NCBI GenBank assembly: GCA_947259925.1
Contig: CAMYOG010000005.1
Location: forward strand, 88,699 to 152,698
Direction of reading: 5' to 3'
DNA from: Thermoanaerobaculia bacterium
Lineage (GTDB): Bacteria; Acidobacteriota; Thermoanaerobaculia; Multivoradales; JAHEKO01
Length of the DNA stretch: 64,000 nt
Made by a program: the position numbers and the translations under genes. Positions 50,992-60,419 of the stretch are shown one piece after another; positions within the stretch are counted from its first letter, which is position 1, and the number at the start of each line of letters is the position of its first letter. The notes under the pieces were generated by a model. It saw only the letters and a list, made by a program, of their open reading frames with translations, was not told the DNA's origin and searched no databases.

Positions 50992-52461
50992 ATGGGTGGG
51001 GCAGACCAGATAACGGCCGACGGTGACCGTAGCGAGGCCGAGGACCGTTCGATCCTGGCCTCCGAGTCGGAGCGACCAGCGGAAGCGGACGCCTCGCCGG
51101 CTTCCAGCGACGAAGCGCTGCGTCTGGCCGAGCTGAGCGGCTCCGAGCAGCGGCGGTATCTACGGAAGCACCCCGACCTGTGCAATGCGCAGGTGGTGGT
51201 CAGCTTCTGTCGTCGCGCCGCCGGGCTCCTCAGGATGAATCTCCCCCTGGCCCGCCGGATGGTGGAAGCCGCCGGCACCGTAGCCGAGGTGCTCGGAGAC
51301 CCGGTCTCATCGGCGCGAGCCGAGCGCGCTCGCGCTCAGCTCCATCACATCCAGGCGGAGTACAAGTCCGCTCTCGACGGCTACGCCAGCTCGGTCGCTC
51401 ATTACGAGGCCGCGGGCGAGGAGGTACAGGCCGCGATCACCCGCAGCTGCTCGCTGCACGTCCTGGCACTCCTCGGCCGGTTCGAGCTGGCGGAGGATTG
51501 GGCGGAGCGCTCCCGCGAGCTGTTCGAGCGGATGGGAGACCGGGTGCGGCTCGCCAGGCTCGACGCCAACGTCGCAGTCGTCGAGCACCGCCGCCACCGG
51601 TTCGAAGAGGCCCTCCGCCTGAGTCTCGCCGCCTACGAGCGGCTGCGGACTCAAGGGACCTCTCAGGACGTCGCGGTGACCCTGCGCAACATGCTGGTCT
51701 GCCACGTCGGCCTGCGCAACCTCTCGATGGCGTTCGAGCTGTTCGAGCAGGCGCGGACCTTCGCCGACCGGCATCGCTTCCCGCGCCTGGTCCTCGAGGC
51801 CGACTACAACATCGCTTACATCCACCAGATGACCGGCGACTACGAGCAGGCGATCCACCTGTACGAGAAGAGCCGAGCCTCCTTCAAGGAGTGGGGCGAC
51901 CCCTTCCACGACGCGCTCTGCGACCTCGATCAGTCGGAGGCGTACATCGACATCCAGGAGCTCGAAGAGGCCGAGGCTCTGGCGCGCAAGGCCCTGGCGT
52001 CGTTCGAGTGGCTCGGGGTCGGGCAGGAGACCGGTCGCGCGGCGGTTCACCTGGCGATCGTGGCGGGCAGCCGCGGTCAGGCCGCCGAGAGCCAGCGGCT
52101 TCTCGGCATCGCCAGCGAGGTCTTCGAGCAATGCGGCGACCCGGTCTGGGAGCGGTTGACCGACTTGTATCGGGCGCTGGTCCACGCGCAGAACGGACAG
52201 GGACCGCGAGCACTCGAGGTCGCGGTTGCGGCCCGCGAGGCCGTACAGGAAGGCTCCAACGTGGCCCGGGTGGCGCTCTTCGAGACGCTGGTCGCCTACC
52301 TGCAGGCACGCAAGGAGGGATCGGAGGAGACGCAAGAGGCGAGCCGTCGCGCTCTCATGCGTCTCTCCGCCGTGGGCGGCATCCCGAAAATGCCGTCACC
52401 CGGGTGGTTGCTCGGTACGTCGTCCAGCGCTGCGCAGCCGGCCTCGACGTTGGCCAACTGA
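50992..52461 (+). CDS. TPR-repeat protein without catalytic domain
   Basis: A 489-residue protein. The N-terminal about 40 residues are acidic and disordered-looking; the remainder is a chain of tetratricopeptide-like helical pairs (for example LHHIQAEYKSALDGYASS, LEADYNIAYIHQMTGDYEQAIHLYEK, SEAYIDIQELEEAEALARKA). No signal peptide; cytoplasmic. Comparable TPR proteins of this phylum end in a CHAT protease or similar domain, but this one ends in a short disordered tail. ATG 50992; TATAGT at 50946-50951 would give a 35-nt leader. The 161-nt gap before it holds a short direct repeat (GCGCCGCTT at 50866 and 50888) and nothing else I can name. Confidence 0.75.
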   Translation: MGGADQITADGDRSEAEDRSILASESERPAEADASPASSDEALRLAELSGSEQRRYLRKHPDLCNAQVVVSFCRRAAGLLRMNLPLARRMVEAAGTVAEVLGDPVSSARAERARAQLHHIQAEYKSALDGYASSVAHYEAAGEEVQAAITRSCSLHVLALLGRFELAEDWAERSRELFERMGDRVRLARLDANVAVVEHRRHRFEEALRLSLAAYERLRTQGTSQDVAVTLRNMLVCHVGLRNLSMAFELFEQARTFADRHRFPRLVLEADYNIAYIHQMTGDYEQAIHLYEKSRASFKEWGDPFHDALCDLDQSEAYIDIQELEEAEALARKALASFEWLGVGQETGRAAVHLAIVAGSRGQAAESQRLLGIASEVFEQCGDPVWERLTDLYRALVHAQNGQGPRALEVAVAAREAVQEGSNVARVALFETLVAYLQARKEGSEETQEASRRALMRLSAVGGIPKMPSPGWLLGTSSSAAQPASTLAN

Positions 52462-52509
52462 GCCGCGTCGCGAGCCCCACCGCCGACTCTCACCACGGCC
52501 GGCGGTCGA

Positions 52510-52515
52510 TATGCT
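52510..52515 (+). promoter_or_regulatory. -10 box TATGCT, leaderless start of the TPR lipoprotein gene
   Basis: TATGCT, 6 nt before the GTG at 52522, in a 60-nt gap after the preceding TPR gene. No clear -35. Confidence 0.5.
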
Positions 52516-52521
52516 TGGTGG

Positions 52522-54492
52522 GTGAGGTGGAGACCGCTGGTCCTGATCGGCCTGGTCGGGGTCGCGTGCGCCCCCGAGACCGAGCCTCCGGCTCGCTTCG
52601 AGGTGCCGAGGCCGGTCCTCTCGGGCGTCGACGAGGCGGTCCGCGAGCAGCTCGAGAGTCGCGCCCGGGAGGTCGAGACCCTGCTGTCGGCGGGTGCGTC
52701 GAGGCCCCCGGAGCTGGCGGCGGCGATCGGCGACCTCGGCCGCCACTACCACGCCTACGACCTGACGACCGATGCCGAGATCTGCTACCGAGAGGCGCTG
52801 CGACTGGACCCGTCGAGCGAGTGGCTCTACTACCTCGGCTTTCTCGACCAGGTTCGGGGTGAGCTCGAGCGGGCGAGCGCCAGCTACCGGCAGGTGCTCG
52901 GGCACGAGCCGGACGATCTCCCCACTCGTCTGCGGCTGGCGGACATCCTGACCCAGCTCGGCCAGCGGGACGAGGCCGAACGGCTCTATCGTGAAGTGCT
53001 GGACGGCCGTGGCGCCGACGCCGCCGCGCACCGGGGGCTCGGCCGGCTGGCGGCCGACGCCGGCCGCCATCGCCAGGCGATCGATCATTTCGAGCGCGCG
53101 CTCGAGAGCCAGCCCGCCGCCACCTCGCTGCACTACCAACTGTCGCTCGCCTACCGTGCCGTCGGTGACGAACAGGCGGCGGCGCTACATATCGAGCGCT
53201 CGGGCAACGGCCAGCCCAGCTTCGCCGATCCGCGGGTGGCTGAGCTCGATCGCCTCGCCGTGGGCGCCGGGGTGAGCCTGGCGCGCGGCGGCGTCGCCCT
53301 GGCCGAGGGTCGGGTCGACGTGGCGGCGGAGGAGTACCGGCGCGCGGTGGCGGCGGCGCCCGAAAACCCCGCCGCGCGCACCAACCTGGCGCTGGTGCTG
53401 GCGAGCCTCGGGGAGCGAGCGGAAGCGAGAGAGCAGCTGGTCGAAGCGCTGCGGCTCGAGCCGGAGAGTCCCCACGCCCGGCTGGCGCTCGCCAACCTGC
53501 TGGCGAGCGACGGCGAGCTCGAGCGCGCGATCGAAGAGCTTGACCTACTGCTGGGGCGGGACCCGGGCCACGGCGGCGCCTTGCGCAGCCGCGCGGCCGC
53601 ACGCCTCGCCCTCGGGCAGGACGAAGCGGCACTCTCCGACCTGCGCGCGGTGGTCGACTCGGCTCCCGGAGACGGCGCCGCGCGTCTCCAGCTCGGCTCG
53701 CTCCTGCAGCAGGCGGGAGCCGTCGAGGCGGCCGAGGAGCAGTTCCAGGCCGCTCTCGAGCTCGAGCTGTCGACCACGGAGGAGGCGGCCGCCGAGCTGA
53801 GCCTGGGCAACCTGAGCGCCCGGCGTGCGGCGTTCGGCGAGGCGCTCACTCACTACGACCGGGCGCTCGAGCTGGCACCGAGGCTGACCGAGGCGCTGTT
53901 CAATAGGGCCGGCGTCCTGGCGCGGCTCGGGCGCTACGACGAGGCGACCGCCGGCTACTGGCGGGTCGTCGAGCTGGAGCCGGGCCACGGCGCCGCCCGC
54001 TTCTACCTGGGAGACGCGCTCCTGCGCCAGGGCGATTCAGGCAACGCGGTGGCGGTCTTCGCCGGGGTGGCCGCCGCCGACCCTCTCTACGAACGGGCAC
54101 GCCTCGGGATCGCGGTCGGCCTCAAGCGGATGGGCCGTCGTGCCGAGGCGCTCGAGAGCCTCGAGGAATCGATGGCGGAGCTGCCGCGGAGCGCGCTGCT
54201 GGCGCACGAGCTGGCGATCACCCTGGCCAGCTCCGCCGACCGGTCGCTACGCGACGGCGAGCGTGCCGTCGAGCTGGCCGGCCGCCTCTTCTCCTCGCGG
54301 CCGTCGCCGCTCTACGCCGAGACCCTGGCGATGGCGCTCGCCGAAGCCGGACGCTTCGACGAGGCGGTCGAGATCCAGAACCGGCTGATCGCCGAGGTCG
54401 GCTCCGCTGCCGACCCGGCGCTGCTCGCCAGGCTGCGGACGGTGCTGAGTCTCTATCAGCGCGGCGAGGCGTGCTGCCCGCCGCCGAGCTGA
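52522..54492 (+). CDS. TPR-repeat lipoprotein
   Basis: A 656-residue protein with a lipoprotein signal (basic MRWRP, hydrophobic core, lipobox LVGVAC with Cys 16). The remainder is about 15 TPR units (for example TDAEICYREALRLDPSS, DEAERLYREVLDGRG, RQAIDHFERALESQP, GEALTHYDRALELAPRL). Likely a periplasmic-side scaffold for protein complexes. The GTG at 52522 lies 6 nt after TATGCT. Its last 37 nt overlap the end of the convergent CRTAC1-like gene (54456). The paired genes could work together, because similar TPR/FG-GAP combinations occur within single proteins of this phylum. Confidence 0.88.
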   Translation: MRWRPLVLIGLVGVACAPETEPPARFEVPRPVLSGVDEAVREQLESRAREVETLLSAGASRPPELAAAIGDLGRHYHAYDLTTDAEICYREALRLDPSSEWLYYLGFLDQVRGELERASASYRQVLGHEPDDLPTRLRLADILTQLGQRDEAERLYREVLDGRGADAAAHRGLGRLAADAGRHRQAIDHFERALESQPAATSLHYQLSLAYRAVGDEQAAALHIERSGNGQPSFADPRVAELDRLAVGAGVSLARGGVALAEGRVDVAAEEYRRAVAAAPENPAARTNLALVLASLGERAEAREQLVEALRLEPESPHARLALANLLASDGELERAIEELDLLLGRDPGHGGALRSRAAARLALGQDEAALSDLRAVVDSAPGDGAARLQLGSLLQQAGAVEAAEEQFQAALELELSTTEEAAAELSLGNLSARRAAFGEALTHYDRALELAPRLTEALFNRAGVLARLGRYDEATAGYWRVVELEPGHGAARFYLGDALLRQGDSGNAVAVFAGVAAADPLYERARLGIAVGLKRMGRRAEALESLEESMAELPRSALLAHELAITLASSADRSLRDGERAVELAGRLFSSRPSPLYAETLAMALAEAGRFDEAVEIQNRLIAEVGSAADPALLARLRTVLSLYQRGEACCPPPS

Positions 54493-56681
54493 AACCGGTC
54501 GAGCGCCACCGGCTCCAGGCTCCCGGCACCCTGGCGGGCGCGATAGATGCCGTTCACCGCCACTCCCGGGAAGCGCTCGAGCTCGCCGGCCGGCCAGGCC
54601 ACGACGACCGCTTCGATCCGCTCGGCGCTGCCGAGCCCGACCTCGACGCGGTAGCTCGAGCCGCCGAACGTCCCGCCCGACCCGGCCAACGCGTGCACCG
54701 AGCGCCGCTCGGTGCCGGCGATCGCGCGGATCTCGATCCGGGCACCGAGTCCGAAACGGTTCGACTGGCGCCCTTCGAGCAGCAGCGTCACCCAGCTCTT
54801 GCCCCGCGTCGGGTTCTCGAACAGGGCGTTGGTGTAGGAGTCACCCGGGAAGAAGCCGCCCAGCTGGTGCAGCAGGTCCTGATCCCCGTCGTGATCGAGG
54901 TCACCGAAGGCGACGCCGTGACCCTTCTGCAGATGGCCGAAGCCGCCGGCCATGGTCACGTCCTTAAAGCCCTCGCCCTCCAGGTTGCGGAACATCACGT
55001 TCGGCATCACGGTCTCGTAGCCCGGCTCGCCGGTGCCGAGGTAGAAATCGGGCCACCCGTCGGCGTCCAGGTCGCCGAAGTTCGCCCCCATCGGTAGCAG
55101 GGCCCGCCCGAGACCGGCCGCCTCCGAGATCTCGGTGAAGCGGCCGCCGTCGTTACGGTAGAGGCGCGGATGGTTGTCGACCGGCCGCAGACCGAAGTAG
55201 TAGGCGGCGACCGCCGGCACCGGGCTCTCGTAGTCGGCGACGAACAGGTCGAGGTCGCCGTCGTTGTCGAAGTCGAAGAACCAGCTGGCGAAGCTGCGGC
55301 CGGTCGGCTCGGTCACGCCGAGCTCCGCGGCGACGTCGGTGAAGGTGCCGTCGCCGTCGTTGCGATAGAGGCGATTCACGCCGATGTTCGAGACGTAGAG
55401 GTCGGGGTCGCCGTCGTCGTCGTAATCGCCCCAGGTCACCGCTTTGGCGTAGCGCTGATTGGCGACCCCGGCCGCCGCCGTGACGTCGGAGAAGGTGAGA
55501 TCCCCGTTGTTCTCGAACAGCTGCGACGGGTAGGAGCTGCCGTCCGGGTCCTCATTGCCGACGTAGAGATCGAGGTCGCCGTCCAGATCGTAGTCGGCCC
55601 ACGCCGCGGTCTGGGTCGGATAGGCGGGCTCGGCGATCCCGGCCTCGAGCGTGACGTCGACGAAGCGGGGTCCGCTCGGCGACTCCCGGTTGTGGAGCAG
55701 CGAGTTCCGGATGCGGCCGCGGGGACCCATCCAGGCGCCTCGCAGGACCAGCAGATCGAGCCGGCCGTCGTCGTCGAAGTCGGCGTGCAGCAGATTGAGG
55801 CCGCCGAGCTGCTGGTCGAGACGCCAGGCGGTGGTGACGTCCTCGAAGCCCCCGCGTCCGTCGCTACGGAACGCCTTCAAGCTGCCGCACGGGTCCCAGG
55901 TCGAGGTGACCAGGTCGAGATACCCGTCGCCGTCGAAGTCGTCCATCACCGCGCCGCCCGCCAGGTCGTCAACGGCTACCCCGAGCTCGGGCGCCCGATC
56001 GATCCAGCGCGGGAAGTCCGCCTCCGGTGCGAAGGCGCTCTCCGGCACCCGGAAGCGCGGCTCGACTCCGTCCGGGTAGTCGCCGGAGGCCATCCGGGCC
56101 AGGTTGAGCAGCCAGAGGCTCTGCAGCGCCTGTGGATACTGCCGGGCGACCTCCAGGAAGGTATCGCCGGCCTGCCTGGCGTGGGCCGGGAGCGCGTGCA
56201 CGCCCGCTCCCTCGAGTGGCAGGATGCAGCTCGCCGCGGAGTGATTGAGCAGGCAGTTCTGGTCCTCGCCCGCCTGCAGATGGGCGAGCCCCAGGTAGAT
56301 CGCCATGTCGAGCTGCACGCTGTCGCTCAGACGGCGGGTCGCGTCATCGGCCAGCGCCGCCGCCAGGTGCTCGATCGATTCGTCGACGCGGCCGCTCTTG
56401 AGCAGCTCGCGCCCGAGCAGAGCGCGGGTCGCGGCGGCGGTCGGTGTGCCGGGCTCGGCGCCCTCCAGAGCCGCGCGCAGCTGGCGCTCACGCAGCTGGC
56501 CGTAGAACGGGTCCTCGCTCTCGCGGATCTCTTCGCAGATCCGCTCGAACTCGGGGCGGACCGAAGGCGGCTCGGCCTCGGGCGCCCCGGCCGTGCCGCT
56601 CTCGGCACCCTGGCCCGAGGGTGAGCAGTTCAGGGCCAGGAGGCTGACGAGCGTGAGAAGAGAGCTGGTGCGCGCAAGCAT
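54456..56681 (-). CDS. CRTAC1-like lipoprotein: TPR-like region, FG-GAP repeats, ASPIC/UnbV domain
   Basis: A 741-residue lipoprotein (lipobox LALNC at about residue 19). An N-terminal helical region (about 45-220, including ALLGRELLKSGRVDESIEHLAAAL, TPR-like) precedes FG-GAP/VCBS repeats (about 235-600; DDFDGDGYLDLV, DFDDDGRLDLL, DYDLDGDLDLY, DYDDDGDPDLY, DFDNDGDLDLF, DLDADGWPDFY, DLDHDGDQDLL) and a C-terminal ASPIC/UnbV domain (NRFGLGARIEIRA, RVEVGLGSAERIEAVVVAWPAG). Surface or periplasmic, calcium-binding by motif. Function unknown. Convergent 37-nt overlap with the TPR lipoprotein gene; related in content to the FG-GAP gene at 49154. Confidence 0.92.
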   Translation of the reverse strand: MLARTSSLLTLVSLLALNCSPSGQGAESGTAGAPEAEPPSVRPEFERICEEIRESEDPFYGQLRERQLRAALEGAEPGTPTAAATRALLGRELLKSGRVDESIEHLAAALADDATRRLSDSVQLDMAIYLGLAHLQAGEDQNCLLNHSAASCILPLEGAGVHALPAHARQAGDTFLEVARQYPQALQSLWLLNLARMASGDYPDGVEPRFRVPESAFAPEADFPRWIDRAPELGVAVDDLAGGAVMDDFDGDGYLDLVTSTWDPCGSLKAFRSDGRGGFEDVTTAWRLDQQLGGLNLLHADFDDDGRLDLLVLRGAWMGPRGRIRNSLLHNRESPSGPRFVDVTLEAGIAEPAYPTQTAAWADYDLDGDLDLYVGNEDPDGSSYPSQLFENNGDLTFSDVTAAAGVANQRYAKAVTWGDYDDDGDPDLYVSNIGVNRLYRNDGDGTFTDVAAELGVTEPTGRSFASWFFDFDNDGDLDLFVADYESPVPAVAAYYFGLRPVDNHPRLYRNDGGRFTEISEAAGLGRALLPMGANFGDLDADGWPDFYLGTGEPGYETVMPNVMFRNLEGEGFKDVTMAGGFGHLQKGHGVAFGDLDHDGDQDLLHQLGGFFPGDSYTNALFENPTRGKSWVTLLLEGRQSNRFGLGARIEIRAIAGTERRSVHALAGSGGTFGGSSYRVEVGLGSAERIEAVVVAWPAGELERFPGVAVNGIYRARQGAGSLEPVALDRFQLGGGQHASPR

Positions 56682-56737
56682 CTGGTCGGTCTGGATCGGC
56701 TGCCCTGATCTCGACCGAGTATCGCACGCCGGCGCGC

Positions 56738-57361
56738 TCAGGGCGTCGTCCCGATGCGTTCGACCGAGACCCGGTGGAGGGCGCAGCCCGCGGCCAGAAA
56801 GACGCGGAAGAGGTACTTGTCGGCGGCCGGCAGCTCGACCTGGCCCGATCCCGGAAGCGCGAGCGTCGCGATCTCACGGGCGTCGACGGTCGCCACATGG
56901 ACCCACGAGCGGATCGAGCGGGGCCTGGTCCGCAGCGAGATCCGGTATCGCCCGGGCGCGAAATAGTCCTTGAACACCACCGCCTGACCGCGCCGAGAGA
57001 AGCGGATCGGGCCGCCGTCGGGCGTCGCCAGATGCTCGTGGTTGGCGTGGGTCGCGTCCCGGGGCAGAAATCTCTGCGCGGTCCGGAAGGCGGTGTCCGC
57101 GCCCTGGAGCCGGTAGACGGTCAGGAGCGGCCCGGCGCGGTCCCACGAGGGAGCGAACTCGGCCACCGGCTCGAGCGCCTCCTGGAGCTCGCGGTAGCGC
57201 CGGTAGTGGAGCGAGTGCTGTGGGCGGGTCCAGGCCCGCGGATCGAAGTAGGCGCCCCAGGCGCGGCTCGACAGGATCAGGTAGTCCCATCTGCCGCCCT
57301 CCAGGTCGGCGGGCTCGACGCCGGCGGCCCAGCCGGGGGGGCGCCTCAACCGTTCGGGCAC
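56738..57361 (-). CDS. Protein resembling the C-terminal domain of GT39-type glycosyltransferases
   Basis: A 207-residue protein without TM helix. Its first half (RWDYLILSSRAWGAY, HYRRYRELQEALEPVAEF, GPLLTVYRL) resembles the extracytoplasmic C-terminal domain of PMT/ArnT-like (GT39-type) glycosyltransferases, the WDYLILSS strand being most telling; the second half is beta-rich (GRYRISLRTR). The catalytic membrane part is absent, so it is either a remnant or a domain used alone. GTG at 57361 follows TATCCT at 57372-57367 by 5 nt, suggesting it is expressed and leaderless. It has no export signal, which is odd for a periplasmic domain. Confidence 0.6.
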   Translation of the reverse strand: MPERLRRPPGWAAGVEPADLEGGRWDYLILSSRAWGAYFDPRAWTRPQHSLHYRRYRELQEALEPVAEFAPSWDRAGPLLTVYRLQGADTAFRTAQRFLPRDATHANHEHLATPDGGPIRFSRRGQAVVFKDYFAPGRYRISLRTRPRSIRSWVHVATVDAREIATLALPGSGQVELPAADKYLFRVFLAAGCALHRVSVERIGTTP

Positions 57362-57366
57362 GCCCG

Positions 57367-57404
57367 AGGATACCTGAGCGGCGGGTCGGCAAACGAGCTA
57401 GAAT
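57367..57404. promoter_or_regulatory. Divergent pair of -10 boxes (TATCCT minus, TAGAAT plus)
   Basis: TATCCT (57372-57367, minus strand) lies 5 nt before the GTG at 57361, and TAGAAT (57399-57404, plus strand) lies 6 nt before the ATG at 57411. Start codons are only 49 bp apart, so the promoters must interfere or share control. Confidence 0.55.
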
Positions 57405-57410
57405 CCGCGA

Positions 57411-59441
57411 ATGCTGCGCAGGTCCGGGTTCCGCGCGGGTCTCCTGCTGGCAGCGATCGCGCTGATCGATCCGGCTCTGTCCTCCGCCCGCGAACCGGGC
57501 GGGGACGTAGCGCTGTCACTGCGCAACGCTAACTACGAGATCGACGTCCGGCTCGATCCCGAAGCGCGGCTGCTCCACGGCCGGCAGACCGTCGTCTGGC
57601 GCAACGTTCGCGAGGCGGCCACCGACGAGCTCTGGTTCCACCTCTACTGGAACGCCTGGCGGAACCGCGACAGCACCTGGATGCGCGAGGACCGGTACCG
57701 CGGCCGCAGCGACCGCGGCGACGACGTCGATCGCGACGATTGGGGATACCTGGACGTCCACTCCGTCCGCCTGGCCGGCGGCGCCGAGCTCGAGCGGCGC
57801 TTCGCGGCGCCCGACGACGGCAACGCCGCCGACCGAACGGTGATGGTGGCGTCGCTGCCGGCGGCGGTCGAGCCGGGTGGCGAGGTCCGCGTGGAGCTCG
57901 AGTGGACGGCGAAGGTGCCGCGCACCTTCGCTCGCACCGGCTTTCGCGGCGATTACTACTTCATCGCACACTGGTTTCCGAAGCTCGGAGTCTTCGAGGG
58001 CGACCGCTGGAACTGTCACCAGTACCACGCCGCGACCGAGTACTTCTCGGATTACGGGACCTACGACGTCCGGCTGACTCTGCCGGAGGACTTCGTGGTC
58101 GGCGCCACCGGGCGCGAGGTCGAGCGCCGGGACAACGGCGACGGCACCGCGACCCACCGCTACCGTCAGGCGGACGTCCACGCCTTCACCTGGACCGCCA
58201 GCCCGGAGTACGTCGAGCTCACCCGACGGTTCGAGGTCGACGGGCTGCCGCCGGTCGACATGCGCCTGCTGATGCAGCCCGAGCATCTGTCGCAGGCCGA
58301 CCGCCACTTCAATGCCACGAGCGCCGCCCTGGAGCTCTACGGCAAGTGGTACGGCGCCTATCCGTACGGCCACGTCACCGTGGTCGATCCCGCCTACGGC
58401 AGCGGCTCCGGCGGCATGGAGTACCCGACCCTTTTCACCTGTGGCACGCGGCTCTACAACCCGTTCGGCGGCGGCCGCCCCGAGGGCGTGACCGTGCACG
58501 AAGCCGGCCATCAGTTCTGGTACGGCATCGTCGGCAACGACGAGTTCAACTCCGCCTGGCTCGACGAGGGGCTCAACACCTTCAGCACCGGCCGGGTCAT
58601 GCACGAGACCTTCGGCGCCAATGCCTGGGTGAAACGCTACTTCCGTCCGCCCGGGACCGACAGCGGCGGCTTCCTGCCGGTGCTGTTCGCCGAGATCCGC
58701 GATCCCGGGGTGATCTCGAGCTCGCGCCTGTCGCGCTATCGCAACCACGCCACCACCGACGTGCCCGCGCACCCGACCTGGCGCGCCCATCCGGGCTCGA
58801 TTGGCAACATCAGCTACAGCAAGACCGCCATCTGGCTGGCGACGCTCGAGAACTACCTCGGGTGGGAGACGCTGCAGCCGATCATGGCGAGCTTCTTCGA
58901 GCGCTGGAAGTTCGGTCACCCGCGCCCCGAGGACCTCTTCGACGTCTTCGACGAACTCGCCGGGCAGGACCTCGACTGGTTCTTCGATCAGGTCTTCTAC
59001 GACGACGTCCGCTTCGACTACGAGATCCAGTCGGTCAAGAGCGTGGCGGTCGAAGCCGAGGGCTGGTTCGAGGGCGACGCCGGCCTGGAGTTCCGGCCGG
59101 CTGGCGACGAGGAAAGCTCCGACGAGTACCGCAACGAGGTCGTCGTGCGCCGACTCGGCGAGGGCCGATTTCCGGTCGAGGTGCTGATGGTCTTCGAGGA
59201 CGGCAGCGAGGTGCGGCGTCGATGGGACGGGCAGTATCGCTGGACCCTGCTGACCGAGCGCGGCCCGTCGAAGCTCGAATACGCGATCGTCGACCCCGAC
59301 CGCGTCCTGCTGCTCGACACCAACTTCACCAACAACAGCCGCCGGCGAGAGTCGGAGAACCGACTGCCCTCGGTCAAATGGGCCTCGAAGTGGATGGTCT
59401 GGCTCCAGGACCTGCTGGCGACCTTCGCTTCCTTCGTCTGA
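57411..59441 (+). CDS. Exported M1-family zinc aminopeptidase
   Basis: A 676-residue M1 peptidase with a signal peptide (about 1-26). The N-terminal beta domain is followed by GGMEYP (the GxMEN exopeptidase motif, variant) and HEAGH (H363, E364, H367) with the third ligand E386 in LDEG, all in place. M1 enzymes remove N-terminal residues from peptides; here in the periplasm. The ATG at 57411 lies 6 nt after TAGAAT with no Shine-Dalgarno. The stop is 3 nt before the next ATG, so the membrane protein and M24 peptidase genes belong to the same operon. Confidence 0.93.
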   Translation: MLRRSGFRAGLLLAAIALIDPALSSAREPGGDVALSLRNANYEIDVRLDPEARLLHGRQTVVWRNVREAATDELWFHLYWNAWRNRDSTWMREDRYRGRSDRGDDVDRDDWGYLDVHSVRLAGGAELERRFAAPDDGNAADRTVMVASLPAAVEPGGEVRVELEWTAKVPRTFARTGFRGDYYFIAHWFPKLGVFEGDRWNCHQYHAATEYFSDYGTYDVRLTLPEDFVVGATGREVERRDNGDGTATHRYRQADVHAFTWTASPEYVELTRRFEVDGLPPVDMRLLMQPEHLSQADRHFNATSAALELYGKWYGAYPYGHVTVVDPAYGSGSGGMEYPTLFTCGTRLYNPFGGGRPEGVTVHEAGHQFWYGIVGNDEFNSAWLDEGLNTFSTGRVMHETFGANAWVKRYFRPPGTDSGGFLPVLFAEIRDPGVISSSRLSRYRNHATTDVPAHPTWRAHPGSIGNISYSKTAIWLATLENYLGWETLQPIMASFFERWKFGHPRPEDLFDVFDELAGQDLDWFFDQVFYDDVRFDYEIQSVKSVAVEAEGWFEGDAGLEFRPAGDEESSDEYRNEVVVRRLGEGRFPVEVLMVFEDGSEVRRRWDGQYRWTLLTERGPSKLEYAIVDPDRVLLLDTNFTNNSRRRESENRLPSVKWASKWMVWLQDLLATFASFV

Positions 59442-59444
59442 CCG

Positions 59445-60410
59445 ATGACCGGCCCCATCCGTAGCGCGATCAACGGCGCCGCCCGGCTCTCCCGGGTCCG
59501 CCGTCTCCTGGTCTGGCTCTGGATTGCGAATCTCCTCTTCGCGCTGCCGCTGGCGTTCCAGGTGAGTGCCTCGATCGAGCGCTCGATCGGCGCGAGCCAG
59601 GTCGGCCGGACCCTGCTCGAGAGACTCGACCTGATCTGGCACACGGAGTACCAGGACGCTTCAGAGGGAGTGAGCGCGACCCTCGAGCCGAGCCAGGTCG
59701 GTGTCGGCGCGTTCCTGGACAACCTGGAGCTCTGGTTCAGCGGCGAGATCTTCGAGCTCGATCCGGGGCTGATCGCCGCTGGCGCTCTCTACGCGCTGCT
59801 CTGGGCGCTGCTGATCGGCGGCGCTCTCGGCTATCTGCAGAGTGGCGCCCGACCGACCTTGCGCGGCTTCTTCGGTTCCGGCGGCGAGTTCTTCTTCCGC
59901 TTCGTGCGGGTGACTGTCCTCATGGCCGGCCTCTACTATCTGGTCTACCGGTTCTCCGAATGGCTGTTCGAGTCGCTCGAGTACCGGACCCGTGACGTCA
60001 CGGTCGAGAAATCGGTCCTCTCCGTCTATCTCCTGGCGGCCGCGCTGGTCGTCTTGCTGCTGGTGCTCGTGCGCATGATCTCCGACTACGCCAAGGTGGC
60101 GATCGTCATGGAGGATCGACGGAGCGCACTCCTGGCCAGCCTGCGTGGGGTGCGCTTCGTGCTGAGTCATCCGATCGGCACCCTCGGCGTCGTCCTGATC
60201 GTCGGCGTCGCCGGGCTGGTGGTCCTCTATCTCTATTCGCTGGTCGCCCCTGGGGTCGGTCAATCGACCTGGACGACGGTGGTCCTGGCGTTCCTGGTCA
60301 GCCAGCTCTTCCTGATCGCCCGGCTCGCCCTCCGTCTGACGCTCCTGGGTGCGGAGCTGGATCTCTACGAACGGGCGTCGCCGCTCGCCGCGAACGCCGA
60401 CTACGACTGA
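59445..60410 (+). CDS. Polytopic membrane protein of unknown function
   Basis: A 321-residue membrane protein with about five to six hydrophobic segments (about 22-39, 107-126, 148-164, 190-212, 240-262, 278-297). It has no motif I recognise; conserved-looking parts are the ARPTLRGFFGSGGEFFFRF segment after TM2 and ISDYAKVAIVMEDRRS before TM5, resembling loops of YesL-like or DUF4013-type membrane proteins. It lies between two exported peptidase genes (3 nt after the first, 9 nt before the second), so a link with peptide processing or uptake is possible. Confidence 0.75.
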   Translation: MTGPIRSAINGAARLSRVRRLLVWLWIANLLFALPLAFQVSASIERSIGASQVGRTLLERLDLIWHTEYQDASEGVSATLEPSQVGVGAFLDNLELWFSGEIFELDPGLIAAGALYALLWALLIGGALGYLQSGARPTLRGFFGSGGEFFFRFVRVTVLMAGLYYLVYRFSEWLFESLEYRTRDVTVEKSVLSVYLLAAALVVLLLVLVRMISDYAKVAIVMEDRRSALLASLRGVRFVLSHPIGTLGVVLIVGVAGLVVLYLYSLVAPGVGQSTWTTVVLAFLVSQLFLIARLALRLTLLGAELDLYERASPLAANADYD

Positions 60411-60419
60411 GGAGTCGAA

